Source: Alsobacter sp045348435 (GTDB taxonomy: Bacteria; Pseudomonadota; Alphaproteobacteria; Rhizobiales; Beijerinckiaceae). From it: a stretch of 64,000 nucleotides of DNA. The notes under the pieces were generated by a model. The model was not told the origin of the DNA. It worked only from the letters and a program-made list of their open reading frames with translations, and did no database searches. Positions 56,976-64,000 of this stretch are shown here, in pieces; position 1 is the first letter of the stretch; every line of letters starts with the position of its first letter. The stretch covers positions 3,844,001-3,908,000 of the forward strand of contig NZ_CP157484.1 of the NCBI RefSeq assembly GCF_045348435.1. The letters are read 5' to 3'. The position numbers and the translations under genes are program-made.

Positions 56976-58589
56976 TCAGCGCCGCGGAGGAACCCGCACC
57001 GTGCCCGTGTAGGTCGGATCCGGCAGATCGCGAGCGTCGCGCGTCCGCTGGGCTGCGCGCGCCGGTCCCGCCGCCGGCGGCGGGGCCGCCGGCTTCGCCG
57101 GGGCGGAGGCGGCTTCCTGGGCGGCTTCGGCGCGCAGCTTGGCCCGCGCTTGCGCCCGCGACAGCCGGTCAGCCTCGTTCTCGTCGAGGATGACGTCGTG
57201 ATGCGGGGACGCCAGCACCCGCTCGGCCGGCCGCAGCAGAGCCTCCCAGGATTGGCCCGGGATCTTGCATCCGCAGCCCGGATTGACGCTGCGCCGGTAG
57301 AGGAAGGCCGAGCGCAGCGCGCCGTAGCGCTGCCCGCCCATCGAGACCGCGTCCGCCATGGAGCCGCTCGCCGATGTCCTGAAGACTTCGGTCCGCGCGC
57401 CCGGGCAGAGCGACGTGCACATGTCCTGCGCGTCGCCGCCGCGGACGGATTGATTGAGTGGGAAATAGAACCCGTCGCAGGTGCGCACGCACGCGAACCG
57501 GCCGCCTTTGGCCATGAAGCGCTTGCGCAACGGCGAGCCCGGCGGCTCGACGGGAGTCTCGCTCACCTCATAAAGGCCAGCCTCGGCGATCGAGGCCAGG
57601 TAGCCGGCGCTGACGCCGCCGGGCGGCGGCGCAGCGTGCGGACCATAGGACAGGGAGGCCGTCGCGGTGGGAGACGGCGCGGGGCTGGACGGCTCGCGGG
57701 GCGCCGGTGCGTTGTAGAGCGCCTGGTTCGCATTCATGCGCGGCGCCGGAGCGGCGTTCGGCGGAGCGATCCTGGGTTGGACCGGCGCCTGCGCCTGCAT
57801 CTCGGGCGGCCGAGCCTGCGCGCGTTGCGGGGCCTCGGGTGCGGCGACCTTGCGAGGCTGGGGCGAAGGCGTGGCCGGACCCTGCACGACCGGGCGAGGC
57901 TTCGCCGTCGGCCCAGAGACCGGCTCGGGCTTCGCCGGGACGGACTGCGTCGGCCGGGGCTCGGGCGCGGCGTGCGCCTGAAGGCGAGGCGCGGCGCGCT
58001 GTGGCCAGGCCTGCGGCGGGGTCTGATGCGTCGAGGTCTGCTGCGGGGCGGCTTGCTGCGCTTGGGTCTGCGGCGAGGTTCGCTGTGCACCGGTCTGCTG
58101 CGACGAGGTGCGCTGAGGGGCGGTCTGTTCCGGCGCGGTCTCTTGCGCCAACCCGGGGGTCGCCTCCCGGGGGACGGGCCGCGCCGTTGTCGCCCTGCCC
58201 CGTCGCGCCGGCGCTTCCGGCTTCGCCGCAGCGTCGTCATCCTCGACAGGCGCCAGCGCCAGCGGGGGACGCGAACCCTCTGGCCCGCAGGCGGTCACGC
58301 GCGCGCCGAACCAATGGTTGAGCTGGAGCTCGCGATGGATGGCGGCGAGCCGCTCGGCCAACACGGCGCAGTAGTCCTCGGCCCCGGTCATCACCGCCGG
58401 CCGTCGCGCGCACCCCATCGCCCCGTAGGAGGCGTGCAATTGGCCATATTCGCTGCGCAGCGCACCGTTGATCGCGGCGCGGTCGCTCCAGGGCCATCGA
58501 CGTTGGTCCGGGCAGCTCTCGGCGTTCGCCGGCGCTGCGATCGCCAGGCCCAGCATCACGGAAAGGACAGTTAAGGATCTCGAAGCCAT
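56976..58589 (-). CDS. DUF2865 family secreted protein
   Basis: A 537-residue exported protein. A signal peptide (MASRSLTVLSVMLGLAIAAPANA) is followed by an N-terminal domain with paired Cys (AESCPDQRRW; AMGCARRPAV; YCAVLAERLAAIHREL; ARVTACGPEG). A long disordered stretch (about 125-320) is very rich in Pro, Gln, Ala and Thr. Then comes the DUF2865 core GRFACVRTCDGFYFPLNQSVRGGDAQDMCTSLCPGARTEVFRTS... NPGCGCKIPGQSW. The function of DUF2865 proteins is unknown; the Cys pattern suggests disulfides. It is leftward, behind CtrA-like half sites. The Pro/Gln repeat tract is unlike its neighbours in composition. Confidence 0.88.
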   Translation of the reverse strand: MASRSLTVLSVMLGLAIAAPANAESCPDQRRWPWSDRAAINGALRSEYGQLHASYGAMGCARRPAVMTGAEDYCAVLAERLAAIHRELQLNHWFGARVTACGPEGSRPPLALAPVEDDDAAAKPEAPARRGRATTARPVPREATPGLAQETAPEQTAPQRTSSQQTGAQRTSPQTQAQQAAPQQTSTHQTPPQAWPQRAAPRLQAHAAPEPRPTQSVPAKPEPVSGPTAKPRPVVQGPATPSPQPRKVAAPEAPQRAQARPPEMQAQAPVQPRIAPPNAAPAPRMNANQALYNAPAPREPSSPAPSPTATASLSYGPHAAPPPGGVSAGYLASIAEAGLYEVSETPVEPPGSPLRKRFMAKGGRFACVRTCDGFYFPLNQSVRGGDAQDMCTSLCPGARTEVFRTSASGSMADAVSMGGQRYGALRSAFLYRRSVNPGCGCKIPGQSWEALLRPAERVLASPHHDVILDENEADRLSRAQARAKLRAEAAQEAASAPAKPAAPPPAAGPARAAQRTRDARDLPDPTYTGTVRVPPRR

Positions 58590-58701
58590 GGCGAAAACTT
58601 GCCATGATCATCTCACACCATGCTTAAAGAGCATGGTTAGCAAATATCAAAGGTGAAACTGCCGAGATCGTGGTTAACAGAAGGTGGGTGGCGGCGGCGG
58701 T

Positions 58702-58989
58702 TCAGCCCGCCGATCCGCTCACGAGCCGCAGGCGGGGCCTCTGGGCTCCGCTCATGAAGGTCAGCGCCACCCAGTCCTCGTCGGCGGCGCTCTCGATGGC
58801 CCTGTAGCCGAAGCTCTGCGCGAAGGCGCGGGCCTGGTCCAGCGCGTCGCGGCCGATCCGCGCGTCGAAGCGCCTGAGCCCCGCCGCCATGCTGGCGGCC
58901 AGGACGCCGATCTCGAACCCCTCGTCGAACTCCGCCGACCGGCCCGGGAAGCGGACCGTCAGGCCATCCTGCACAGTCATGCGACGCAT
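58702..58989 (-). CDS. Small hypothetical protein, Rhizobiales-type
   Basis: A 95-residue protein: MRRMTVQDGLTVRFPGRSAEFDEGFEIGVLAASMAAGLRRFDARIG then LDQARAFAQSFGYRAIESAADEDWVALTFMSG. The pattern FPGRSxEFDEGFEIGxLA recurs in small Rhizobiales proteins of unknown function. It has one central helix pair and no signal. A start three codons later at 58980 (MTVQDG) is possible; AGGGGG favours 58989. It is leftward, 112 bp upstream of the DUF2865 gene. Confidence 0.72.
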   Translation of the reverse strand: MRRMTVQDGLTVRFPGRSAEFDEGFEIGVLAASMAAGLRRFDARIGRDALDQARAFAQSFGYRAIESAADEDWVALTFMSGAQRPRLRLVSGSAG

Positions 58990-59139
58990 GAAGATATCCC
59001 CCTGCGTCAAATCTCGAACAACATGGTTAACGAATTCTGAGCGGGCGTCGGCGCACGCGCGCCGCCCGGATGGAACATCGGCGACGGTCCCGAATTGGAC
59101 GTTCGACCCAACACCCAAGCGAGGCGCCGCGCAGCACCC

Positions 59140-59580
59140 ATGACCCATGATCACCACGACCCAGCCCCCCGCGCCACGCAGACGGAGGGCCAGACCGACG
59201 TCCTGCCGCTCGCCGAGGAGAGCCTCGTCGTCGGCAAGCAGGACGTCGTCACCGGCCGGGTGCGCGTCCGGACGCAGACGAAGGAGACGCAGGAGATCGC
59301 CAGCCTCGACCTGGCCAGCGAGGACGCCGACGTCGTTCGCGTCCCGATCGGCCGCGAGGTCGACGCCGCGCCCCCGGTCAGGACCGAGAACGACGTCACC
59401 ATCGTGCCGATCCTCGAAGAGGTGATGGTGGTGGAGAAGCGCCTCGTCCTGAAGGAGGAGCTCCATATCCGCCGCCGGACCTCGGTCGAGAGCTTCGAGG
59501 AGCCCGTCACGCTGCGCCGCCAGGAGGCGGTCGTGGAGCGCGAGGACGCCACCGGCGTCGCCGTCGGAAAGCGCCCGTGA
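59140..59580 (+). CDS. DUF2382 (YsnF/AvaK-type) stress protein
   Basis: A 146-residue protein dominated by one DUF2382-like unit: LPLAEESLVVGKQDVVTGRVRVRTQTKETQEIASLDLASEDADVVRVPIGREVD, then VTIVPILEEVMVVEKRLVLKEELHIRRRTSVESFEEPVTLRRQEAVVERED. The family is found in general stress genes but its activity is unknown. The start MTHDHHDP at 59140 is preferred. A second DUF2382-type gene follows 34 bp downstream, so the two form an operon. Confidence 0.9.
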   Translation: MTHDHHDPAPRATQTEGQTDVLPLAEESLVVGKQDVVTGRVRVRTQTKETQEIASLDLASEDADVVRVPIGREVDAAPPVRTENDVTIVPILEEVMVVEKRLVLKEELHIRRRTSVESFEEPVTLRRQEAVVEREDATGVAVGKRP

Positions 59581-59614
59581 GCGAATCGACGCCAGCACGG
59601 TCAGGAGAGCCAAA

Positions 59615-60355
59615 ATGAGCGAGTCCATCCAGTCCGGGACGGCCACCCCCACCGATCGCGCCCAGCATACGGTCGCGGCGTTGTTCGACAGCCGCGCCGA
59701 GGCCGAGCGCGCCGTCGACGCCCTGATCGAGGAGGGCTTCGACCGCAATGACGTCCGCCTCACGCCGGAGAGCGAGCGCGACCACGAAGGCTCCGACGTC
59801 GTCGAGGCGCCGCGCGCCGACACGGGCTTCTGGGCCTCTCTGCGCGACATGTTCTTTCCCGAGGAAGACCGGCACGTCTACGCCGAGGGCCTGCGCCGCG
59901 GCGGCTATCTGGTGTCGGTGCACACCAGCCCCGAGCATTACGAGAAGGCGATCGACATCCTCGACGACGAGGGCACGATCGACCTCGACGAGCGCGAGGC
60001 GGCGTGGCGCACGCAGGGCTGGTCCGGCTACGCCGGATCGGACTACGAGCCCGGCTCGTCGCTGGGCGGAGACGCCGCGCCTGCTGCGCCGACGGCCCGG
60101 GCCGCGCCCGCCTCCATGACCACCGCCGAGGACGCGTTCAACATCGAGGGCGCCCGCCAGGGCGAGCAGGCCCTCCCGAACGCGGAGGAGACCTCGCGGG
60201 TCGGCAAGCGCATCGTCCGGGGCGACCAAATGCGGGTCCGCAGCTACGTGGTCGAGACGCGCAACGAGACCGTCGGCGACGCGGTCCGCCGGACCGAGGT
60301 CGAGGTCCAGGACGAGCGCAACGTCCGCGGCGCCGGAGAGCCCGGCCGCCGATAG
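59615..60355 (+). CDS. General stress protein 17M-like/DUF2382 two-domain protein
   Basis: A 246-residue protein. The first 110 residues are a general-stress 17M-like alpha/beta domain (HTVAALFDSRAEAERAVDALIEEGFDRNDVRL... EDRHVYAEGLRRGGYLVSVHTSPEHYEKAIDIL). An Ala/Pro linker follows, then a short DUF2382 part (NAEETSRVGKRIVRGDQMRVRSYVVETRNETVGDAVRRTEVEVQDERN). It is the partner of the upstream DUF2382 gene, probably for osmotic or other envelope stress. An AGGAGAG site precedes the ATG. Confidence 0.9.
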   Translation: MSESIQSGTATPTDRAQHTVAALFDSRAEAERAVDALIEEGFDRNDVRLTPESERDHEGSDVVEAPRADTGFWASLRDMFFPEEDRHVYAEGLRRGGYLVSVHTSPEHYEKAIDILDDEGTIDLDEREAAWRTQGWSGYAGSDYEPGSSLGGDAAPAAPTARAAPASMTTAEDAFNIEGARQGEQALPNAEETSRVGKRIVRGDQMRVRSYVVETRNETVGDAVRRTEVEVQDERNVRGAGEPGRR

Positions 60356-60367
60356 GCGACCGGCCGT

Positions 60368-61063
60368 TCATTTCGCGGCGGCTTGGGGCCGAATGCTTTC
60401 GTAATACTGCGCCACCGCGGCCATGTCCTGGTCGCTCAGCTTGGCGGAGATCTCCCGCATCACGGCCGAGACGTCGTTCTTGCGCGCGCCCGACTTGAAG
60501 GCCTGCAGCTGCGCCGTCGCATAGGCGGAAAGCTGGCCGGAGAGCCGCGGATAGAGCGGCGGCTCGCCCGCCCCGGCGGGTCCGTGGCAGTTTCCGCAAG
60601 CCTGCACGCCGATGACGCCGTCGCCGATGTCGGCGACCCCGACCGTGGCGAGCCTGTGGCCCCGGGTTCTGACCGCTTCTTCGGGCTGCCGCGCCGGCCC
60701 AGGCGGGCTTTGCAGCCCCGCGTAATAAGCCGCCGCGTCGCGGCGCTGCTTGTCCGACAGCGCCTGTGCGATCGGCGTCATGATGTCGTTCGGGCGCGAG
60801 CCGTCGGCATAGTTTTGCAGCTGCTTGTAGAGATACGCGCCCGACTGGTCCGCCAGCCTCGGGAAGGGCCCGTCCGGGTTGCCCTCGCCCTTCTGGCCAT
60901 GGCACTGCGCGCAGGGCGCGGCCCCGTTCGGGTCGCCCTGCGCCGCCAGGGTCTCGCCCGCCTTGGCGTCGGGCGCATCGCTTTGCTGCGCCCAGGCGGG
61001 AGCGGCCCAGAGGAGCGCGGCGGCCGCCAGCGCCAGCGGCGATGTGAGCCTGAACGCGCTCAT
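60368..61063 (-). CDS. Dihaem cytochrome c (c4-like), dehydrogenase electron acceptor
   Basis: A 231-residue secreted cytochrome with a Sec signal (LALAAAALLWAAPAWA) and two similar haem domains: CAQCHGQKGEGNPDGPFPRLADQSGAYLYKQL with a Met in DIMTPIAQAL, and CGNCHGPAGAGEPPLYPRLSGQLSAYATAQL with VMREISAKL. This tandem layout is cytochrome c4-like rather than the trihaem subunit of classical gluconate dehydrogenases. Its start overlaps the GMC gene stop (ATGA), so it should take electrons from that flavoprotein in the periplasm. Confidence 0.95.
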   Translation of the reverse strand: MSAFRLTSPLALAAAALLWAAPAWAQQSDAPDAKAGETLAAQGDPNGAAPCAQCHGQKGEGNPDGPFPRLADQSGAYLYKQLQNYADGSRPNDIMTPIAQALSDKQRRDAAAYYAGLQSPPGPARQPEEAVRTRGHRLATVGVADIGDGVIGVQACGNCHGPAGAGEPPLYPRLSGQLSAYATAQLQAFKSGARKNDVSAVMREISAKLSDQDMAAVAQYYESIRPQAAAK

Positions 61064-62832
61064 GACGGCGCCAGGGGTCCGGGGGATTTCAGATAGCGGC
61101 TCTTCAGCGCCGCTGCCTGCCAGTAGGCCAGCGCCCCGACCGTGTCGGTGGGGTTGTAGGCGGCGTTCTGCGGGAACAGCGCCGCGCCCGTGACGAACAC
61201 GTTCGAGACGTCCCAGCTCTGGCCGAAGGGGTTGCAGGCGCTCTCGCGCGGATTGGCGCCCATGATGGCTCCGCCGGTGTTGTGGGTGGTCTGGTAGGGC
61301 ACGACCGAATAGGGGCCGGTCCGCGGATTGGCGACCACCTGCCGGGCGCCCATGCGCTGCGCGATCTCGGTCGCCCGCGCGGTCACGTAGCGCGACATCT
61401 TCAGGTCGTTTTCCGGGAAATCGAAGGTCATGCGCAACAGCGGCTGCCCGAAGGCGTCCCGGTAGGTGGGGTCGAGACCGAGATAGTTCGTCCGCCGCGC
61501 GCTCGACTGGCCATGCACCTGCAACCCGCCGGTGTGGTTGTAGTGGCGCGCCACGGCCTTCTTCCAGCCCGCGCCCCAGCGCGGCGTGCCGGGCGGCGTC
61601 GGATGGAACTCGATCGGCCTCGCCCCGGTCGTGTAGGCGCAGATATAGGACCCGCCGACGAAGCCCAACTTGGAGTGGTCGAAATTGTCGCCGACATAGT
61701 CGGAGATCACCGTGCCGAGCGCGCCCGCGCCCATGAACTGGTTGAGCTCGACGTCCTCGTCGTAGAACAGCGTCACCGAGCCCATGGTCTGGTAGGCGTA
61801 GTTGCGCCCGATCGTCCCTTCGCCCGTTTTCGGGTCGTAGGGCTTGCCGATCCCCGACAGCAGCATCAGCCGCGGATTGTGGAACGAGAAGGCCGACAGG
61901 ATGACGAGGTCGGCCGGCTGCTCGGTCTCCTGGCCGGTCGTCACGTCCACATAGGCCACGCCGCTGGCGTGCTTCTTGTCGTCGGTGAGATTGACCCGGA
62001 TGACATGCGCGCCGGTGCGCAGCTCGAAATTCTTCTGCTGCAGCACCACCGGCAGCAGCGTCGTCTGCGGGCTCGACTTGGCGAAGTGCTCGCAGCCGAA
62101 GCGCTCGCAATAGCCGCACACCATGCAGGGCTCCAGCCGCACGCCCTCGGGATTGGTGTAGGCGCGGGTCATGTTGGCGCTGGGCACCTGGTAGGGGCTG
62201 TAGCCGAGCTCCATCGCGGCCTTGGCGAACAACGCGCCCAGATAGGCCGGCGCGGTGGGCGGGTTCGGGTAATCCCGGCTGCGCGGATCCTCGAACGGGT
62301 TGCCGCCCGGCCGGATCTCGCCCCCGACATTGCCGGCGTAGCCGCCGATGCCGAGCAGATGCTCGAACCGGTCGTAATGGGGCTCGAGGTCCTCATAGGT
62401 GAGGCCCCAATCCTGGACGGTCAGCTCGGCATCCATGAAGTCGCGGCCATAGCGCTCCTCGTGATGGCTGCGCATCCGGAAATCCTGGTTCTGGAAGCGG
62501 AAGGTCTGGCCGTTCCAGTGGACGCCTGCGCCGCCCAGGTCCGTGCCGGGCAGGAAGGAGCCCAGCTGGCGCATGGGCAGCGCCTTCTGGTCGGGCGTGT
62601 TGCGGAAGGTCACCGTCTCCTGCGACAGGTCCTGCATCAGCCCGTGCCGGACCGCGAACGACAACTCGTCATGCATGCTGGGCGACTGGAAGTCCGGCAC
62701 GGTCGACCGCGCCCGACCGCGCTCGAGCCCGACCATCGTGACGCTGCTGTCCTTCAGCTCGCGCGCGATGATGGCGGCGGTGAAACCGACGCCGACGAAG
62801 ACGACGTCGACCTTGGGCAGGACCTTAGCCAC
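61060..62832 (-). CDS. GMC-type FAD-dependent oxidoreductase (gluconate 2-dehydrogenase alpha-like)
   Basis: A 590-residue flavoprotein. The FAD-binding fold begins VDVVFVGVGFTAAIIARELKDSSVTMVGLERG. The GMC substrate side has LPGTDLGGAGVHWNGQTFRFQ and, near the C-terminus, YSVVPYQTTHNTGGAIMGANPRESACNPFGQ and NAAYNPTDTVGALAYW with the catalytic His/Asn region. A Cys cluster (EPCMVCGYCERFGCEHFAKSS) sits where related glucose and fructose dehydrogenases carry an Fe-S cluster. The enzyme oxidises a sugar, sugar acid or alcohol; the substrate is unknown. It has no signal of its own and probably rides out with the Tat-exported small subunit. Confidence 0.94.
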   Translation of the reverse strand: MAKVLPKVDVVFVGVGFTAAIIARELKDSSVTMVGLERGRARSTVPDFQSPSMHDELSFAVRHGLMQDLSQETVTFRNTPDQKALPMRQLGSFLPGTDLGGAGVHWNGQTFRFQNQDFRMRSHHEERYGRDFMDAELTVQDWGLTYEDLEPHYDRFEHLLGIGGYAGNVGGEIRPGGNPFEDPRSRDYPNPPTAPAYLGALFAKAAMELGYSPYQVPSANMTRAYTNPEGVRLEPCMVCGYCERFGCEHFAKSSPQTTLLPVVLQQKNFELRTGAHVIRVNLTDDKKHASGVAYVDVTTGQETEQPADLVILSAFSFHNPRLMLLSGIGKPYDPKTGEGTIGRNYAYQTMGSVTLFYDEDVELNQFMGAGALGTVISDYVGDNFDHSKLGFVGGSYICAYTTGARPIEFHPTPPGTPRWGAGWKKAVARHYNHTGGLQVHGQSSARRTNYLGLDPTYRDAFGQPLLRMTFDFPENDLKMSRYVTARATEIAQRMGARQVVANPRTGPYSVVPYQTTHNTGGAIMGANPRESACNPFGQSWDVSNVFVTGAALFPQNAAYNPTDTVGALAYWQAAALKSRYLKSPGPLAPS

Positions 62833-63673
62833 GGGGACGCCCTCCTTGCCGGGGAGCCGGGAGCGCGCCGCCCGGCTCCGGATGATGCTCCTGGTCCGAC
62901 TGCGCGATCGACATCGGCTCGCGCTGGAAGCGTTGGCCGTGATCCGTGTAGACGCCCAGATAGGTCGCGTAGGCGCCCGGGAAGCCGATCATCCGCCAGC
63001 CGACCATGTCGCGGTTGCCGCCATACATCGGGTCCGACAGGAAGCCCTCGATGGTGTTGGCCAGGAGCGTCTCGAAGAACTCGGCCGAGGGCGCGCCGGC
63101 GAGATCCATCTTGCCCGCCTCCAGATCGGCCAGCACGCGGTCCTGCTCCTCCGGCGACAGCCGGGCGAAGCTGGAGAGCCCGCCTCGCCGGCTGGCCCTG
63201 CTCCGGTCGCGCTCGGCGCCGCGGGCGGCGGCCGGGGCGGGCGACCGGGACCGAAGCTGCTCCTCCAGGGCCGCGATGGCCGTCCTGTAGAGCTGCGCCG
63301 GCGTCAGGGCGAGCTGGTAGCCCTGGGTCGGCGCGCCCTGCTCCCAGGGGCCGGACTTGTAGAGCCGCGCGCCCTGCCCGTAGGCCCCGGCGAGCTGCTG
63401 GTCGATATAGGTGGGGACCCCGGCCCCGACCGCGCCCGTCCATTGCGGGTCCGGCGGGATCAGGCGATCGACCGCCGCCTCCACGAAGGCGGCCTCCTGG
63501 GGATTGAAGAAGCGGTAGGGCTGCTTGCCGGGCGCCGCGCTCGCCTGCGGGCCGGGATGGCCGTGTTCATGCGCCCTCTGGCGCGGCCGCGCCTCCAGAG
63601 CGGGCGGAAGCGCCGTCGCGGCTCCCAGGGCGCCGGCGGCCCGAAACAGGTTGCGGCGTGAAAACTCGCTCAT
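62825..63673 (-). CDS. Gluconate 2-dehydrogenase subunit 3-like small subunit (Tat-exported)
   Basis: A 282-residue protein with a Tat signal (MSEFSRRNLFRAAGALGAATALPPALEA). The gluconate_2-dh3 domain follows: RFFNPQEAAFVEAAVDRLIPPDPQWTGAVGAGVPTYIDQQLAGAYG and LPEEQDRV-like LSPEEQDRVLADLEAGKMD... FFETLLANTIEGFLSDPMYGGNRDMVGWRMIGFPG. It escorts the GMC subunit to the periplasm. Its stop overlaps the GMC start by 8 bp. It is the first gene of the three-gene dehydrogenase operon; the C-terminal 20 residues are Pro/Arg/Gly-rich. Confidence 0.94.
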   Translation of the reverse strand: MSEFSRRNLFRAAGALGAATALPPALEARPRQRAHEHGHPGPQASAAPGKQPYRFFNPQEAAFVEAAVDRLIPPDPQWTGAVGAGVPTYIDQQLAGAYGQGARLYKSGPWEQGAPTQGYQLALTPAQLYRTAIAALEEQLRSRSPAPAAARGAERDRSRASRRGGLSSFARLSPEEQDRVLADLEAGKMDLAGAPSAEFFETLLANTIEGFLSDPMYGGNRDMVGWRMIGFPGAYATYLGVYTDHGQRFQREPMSIAQSDQEHHPEPGGALPAPRQGGRPRG

Positions 63674-63737
63674 GGGGGGCTCCTCGGTCCCTCGGCCGCG
63701 GCCGCAGGGCGGCGGCGCGCAAACGTCGGCGGCGCGC

Positions 63738-64000
63738 CTAGCGGGGCGGCGCCTTCGGCTCCTTCAGCGCGCCGCATCGCGCCCGCGCGGCGTCGTCCTG
63801 GATGGCGTCGCAGGCGAGCTGGACGGTGGGGATCGCGACGGGCCCCGCCGGCGCCAGGCTCGACGCGGGCCTCGGCCTCATGGCGGCGGGAAACTCGGAC
63901 CCGGGCAAAGGCTTGCCGGACGGAACGGAGGTGACCGAATCGGTCGATAGCAGCGGCGGCGGATGCGCGTTGGCGTGCGGCGCCTGGGTGGACGTGCTGC
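63738..64000 (-). CDS. Partial hypothetical protein (C-terminal part only)
   Basis: An open frame on the minus strand runs from the window end to a TAG at 63738-63740. The visible 86 residues are a Pro/Ser/Thr-rich stretch (STSTQAPHANAHPPPLLSTD; VTSVPSGKPLPGSEFPAA) followed by a more ordered end, VQLACDAIQDDAARARCGAL and KEPKAPPR, with two Cys that could pair. It looks like the tail of a secreted or periplasmic protein, 64 bp upstream of the dehydrogenase operon. The 5' part is outside the window. Confidence 0.55.
   Translation of the reverse strand, partial: STSTQAPHANAHPPPLLSTDSVTSVPSGKPLPGSEFPAAMRPRPASSLAPAGPVAIPTVQLACDAIQDDAARARCGALKEPKAPPR

Overview
The window is very GC-rich, densely coded DNA from an alphaproteobacterium. 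It most resembles the Hyphomicrobiales (Rhizobiales). Evidence for this includes separate petA/petB/petC genes, a ccoNOQP-ccoGHIS cluster behind a FixK/FNR-type box, an MbfA-type iron exporter behind an Irr-type (ICE-like) element, and DUF6111, DUF1285 and DUF2865 proteins. I found no rRNA, tRNA, CRISPR array, transposase or phage genes. Most of the window is core chromosome, with a few accessory spots: a higBA toxin-antitoxin pair, an AT-richer orphan gene near 25.5 kb, and dispersed palindromic repeats.

Layout. 0-5.4 kb: end of a sensor kinase, a frameshifted EamA transporter, moaE/moaD, pgsA, uvrC and higBA. 5.4-13.5 kb: a creatinase-like M24 protein, a lipoprotein, prs, a DGPF/YCII protein coupled to an ECF42-type sigma factor, rplY-pth-ychF and an acetyltransferase. 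13.5-20.4 kb: a leftward MoxR-DUF58-BatA/DUF4159-membrane protein operon, probably for envelope function. 20.7-25.3 kb: a small orphan, then a tightly overlapping DUF1285-Nudix-DUF6111-CCA nucleotidyltransferase operon, then LtrA with a small membrane partner. 25.4-28 kb: the AT-rich orphan, hemF and trmL. 28.3-32.6 kb: petABC (cytochrome bc1) with a good terminator, then mtnP and apt, which together recycle methylthioadenosine-derived adenine.

32.8-39.2 kb: two MaoC-like hydratases, a Nudix hydrolase, mbfA, a metallophosphoesterase, a membrane-anchored orphan and a GT-C-like membrane protein. 39.2-47.3 kb: the complete leftward cbb3 oxidase system (ccoN, O, Q, P, then G, H, I, S), including ccoS and ccoQ, which are easily missed. 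It takes electrons from the bc1 complex at low oxygen. 47.5-52.5 kb: a hybrid kinase diverging from a single-domain response regulator that is coupled to a TadG-like protein. 52.5-60.4 kb: a RecD-like helicase, a 2-hydroxyacid dehydrogenase, prfC, a possible small structured RNA with a micro-ORF, a DUF2865 protein, and two DUF2382-type proteins. 60.4-63.7 kb: a membrane-bound FAD dehydrogenase operon (Tat-exported small subunit, GMC subunit, dihaem cytochrome c). The window ends inside a leftward hypothetical gene.

The least explained signals are the following. (1) A short rightward transcript candidate at 56.75-56.96 kb has a 17-nt match to the complement of the 16S rRNA 3' end, a 23-codon ORF, several hairpins and a terminator. 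(2) Two exact TGTGA-N6-TCACA palindromes lie in intergenic gaps, one upstream of prs. (3) The AT-rich orphan gene at 25.5 kb has two palindromic sites in front of it. (4) A 42-bp near-cruciform overlaps the ECF42 stop codon beside a repeat that recurs 2.8 kb away.
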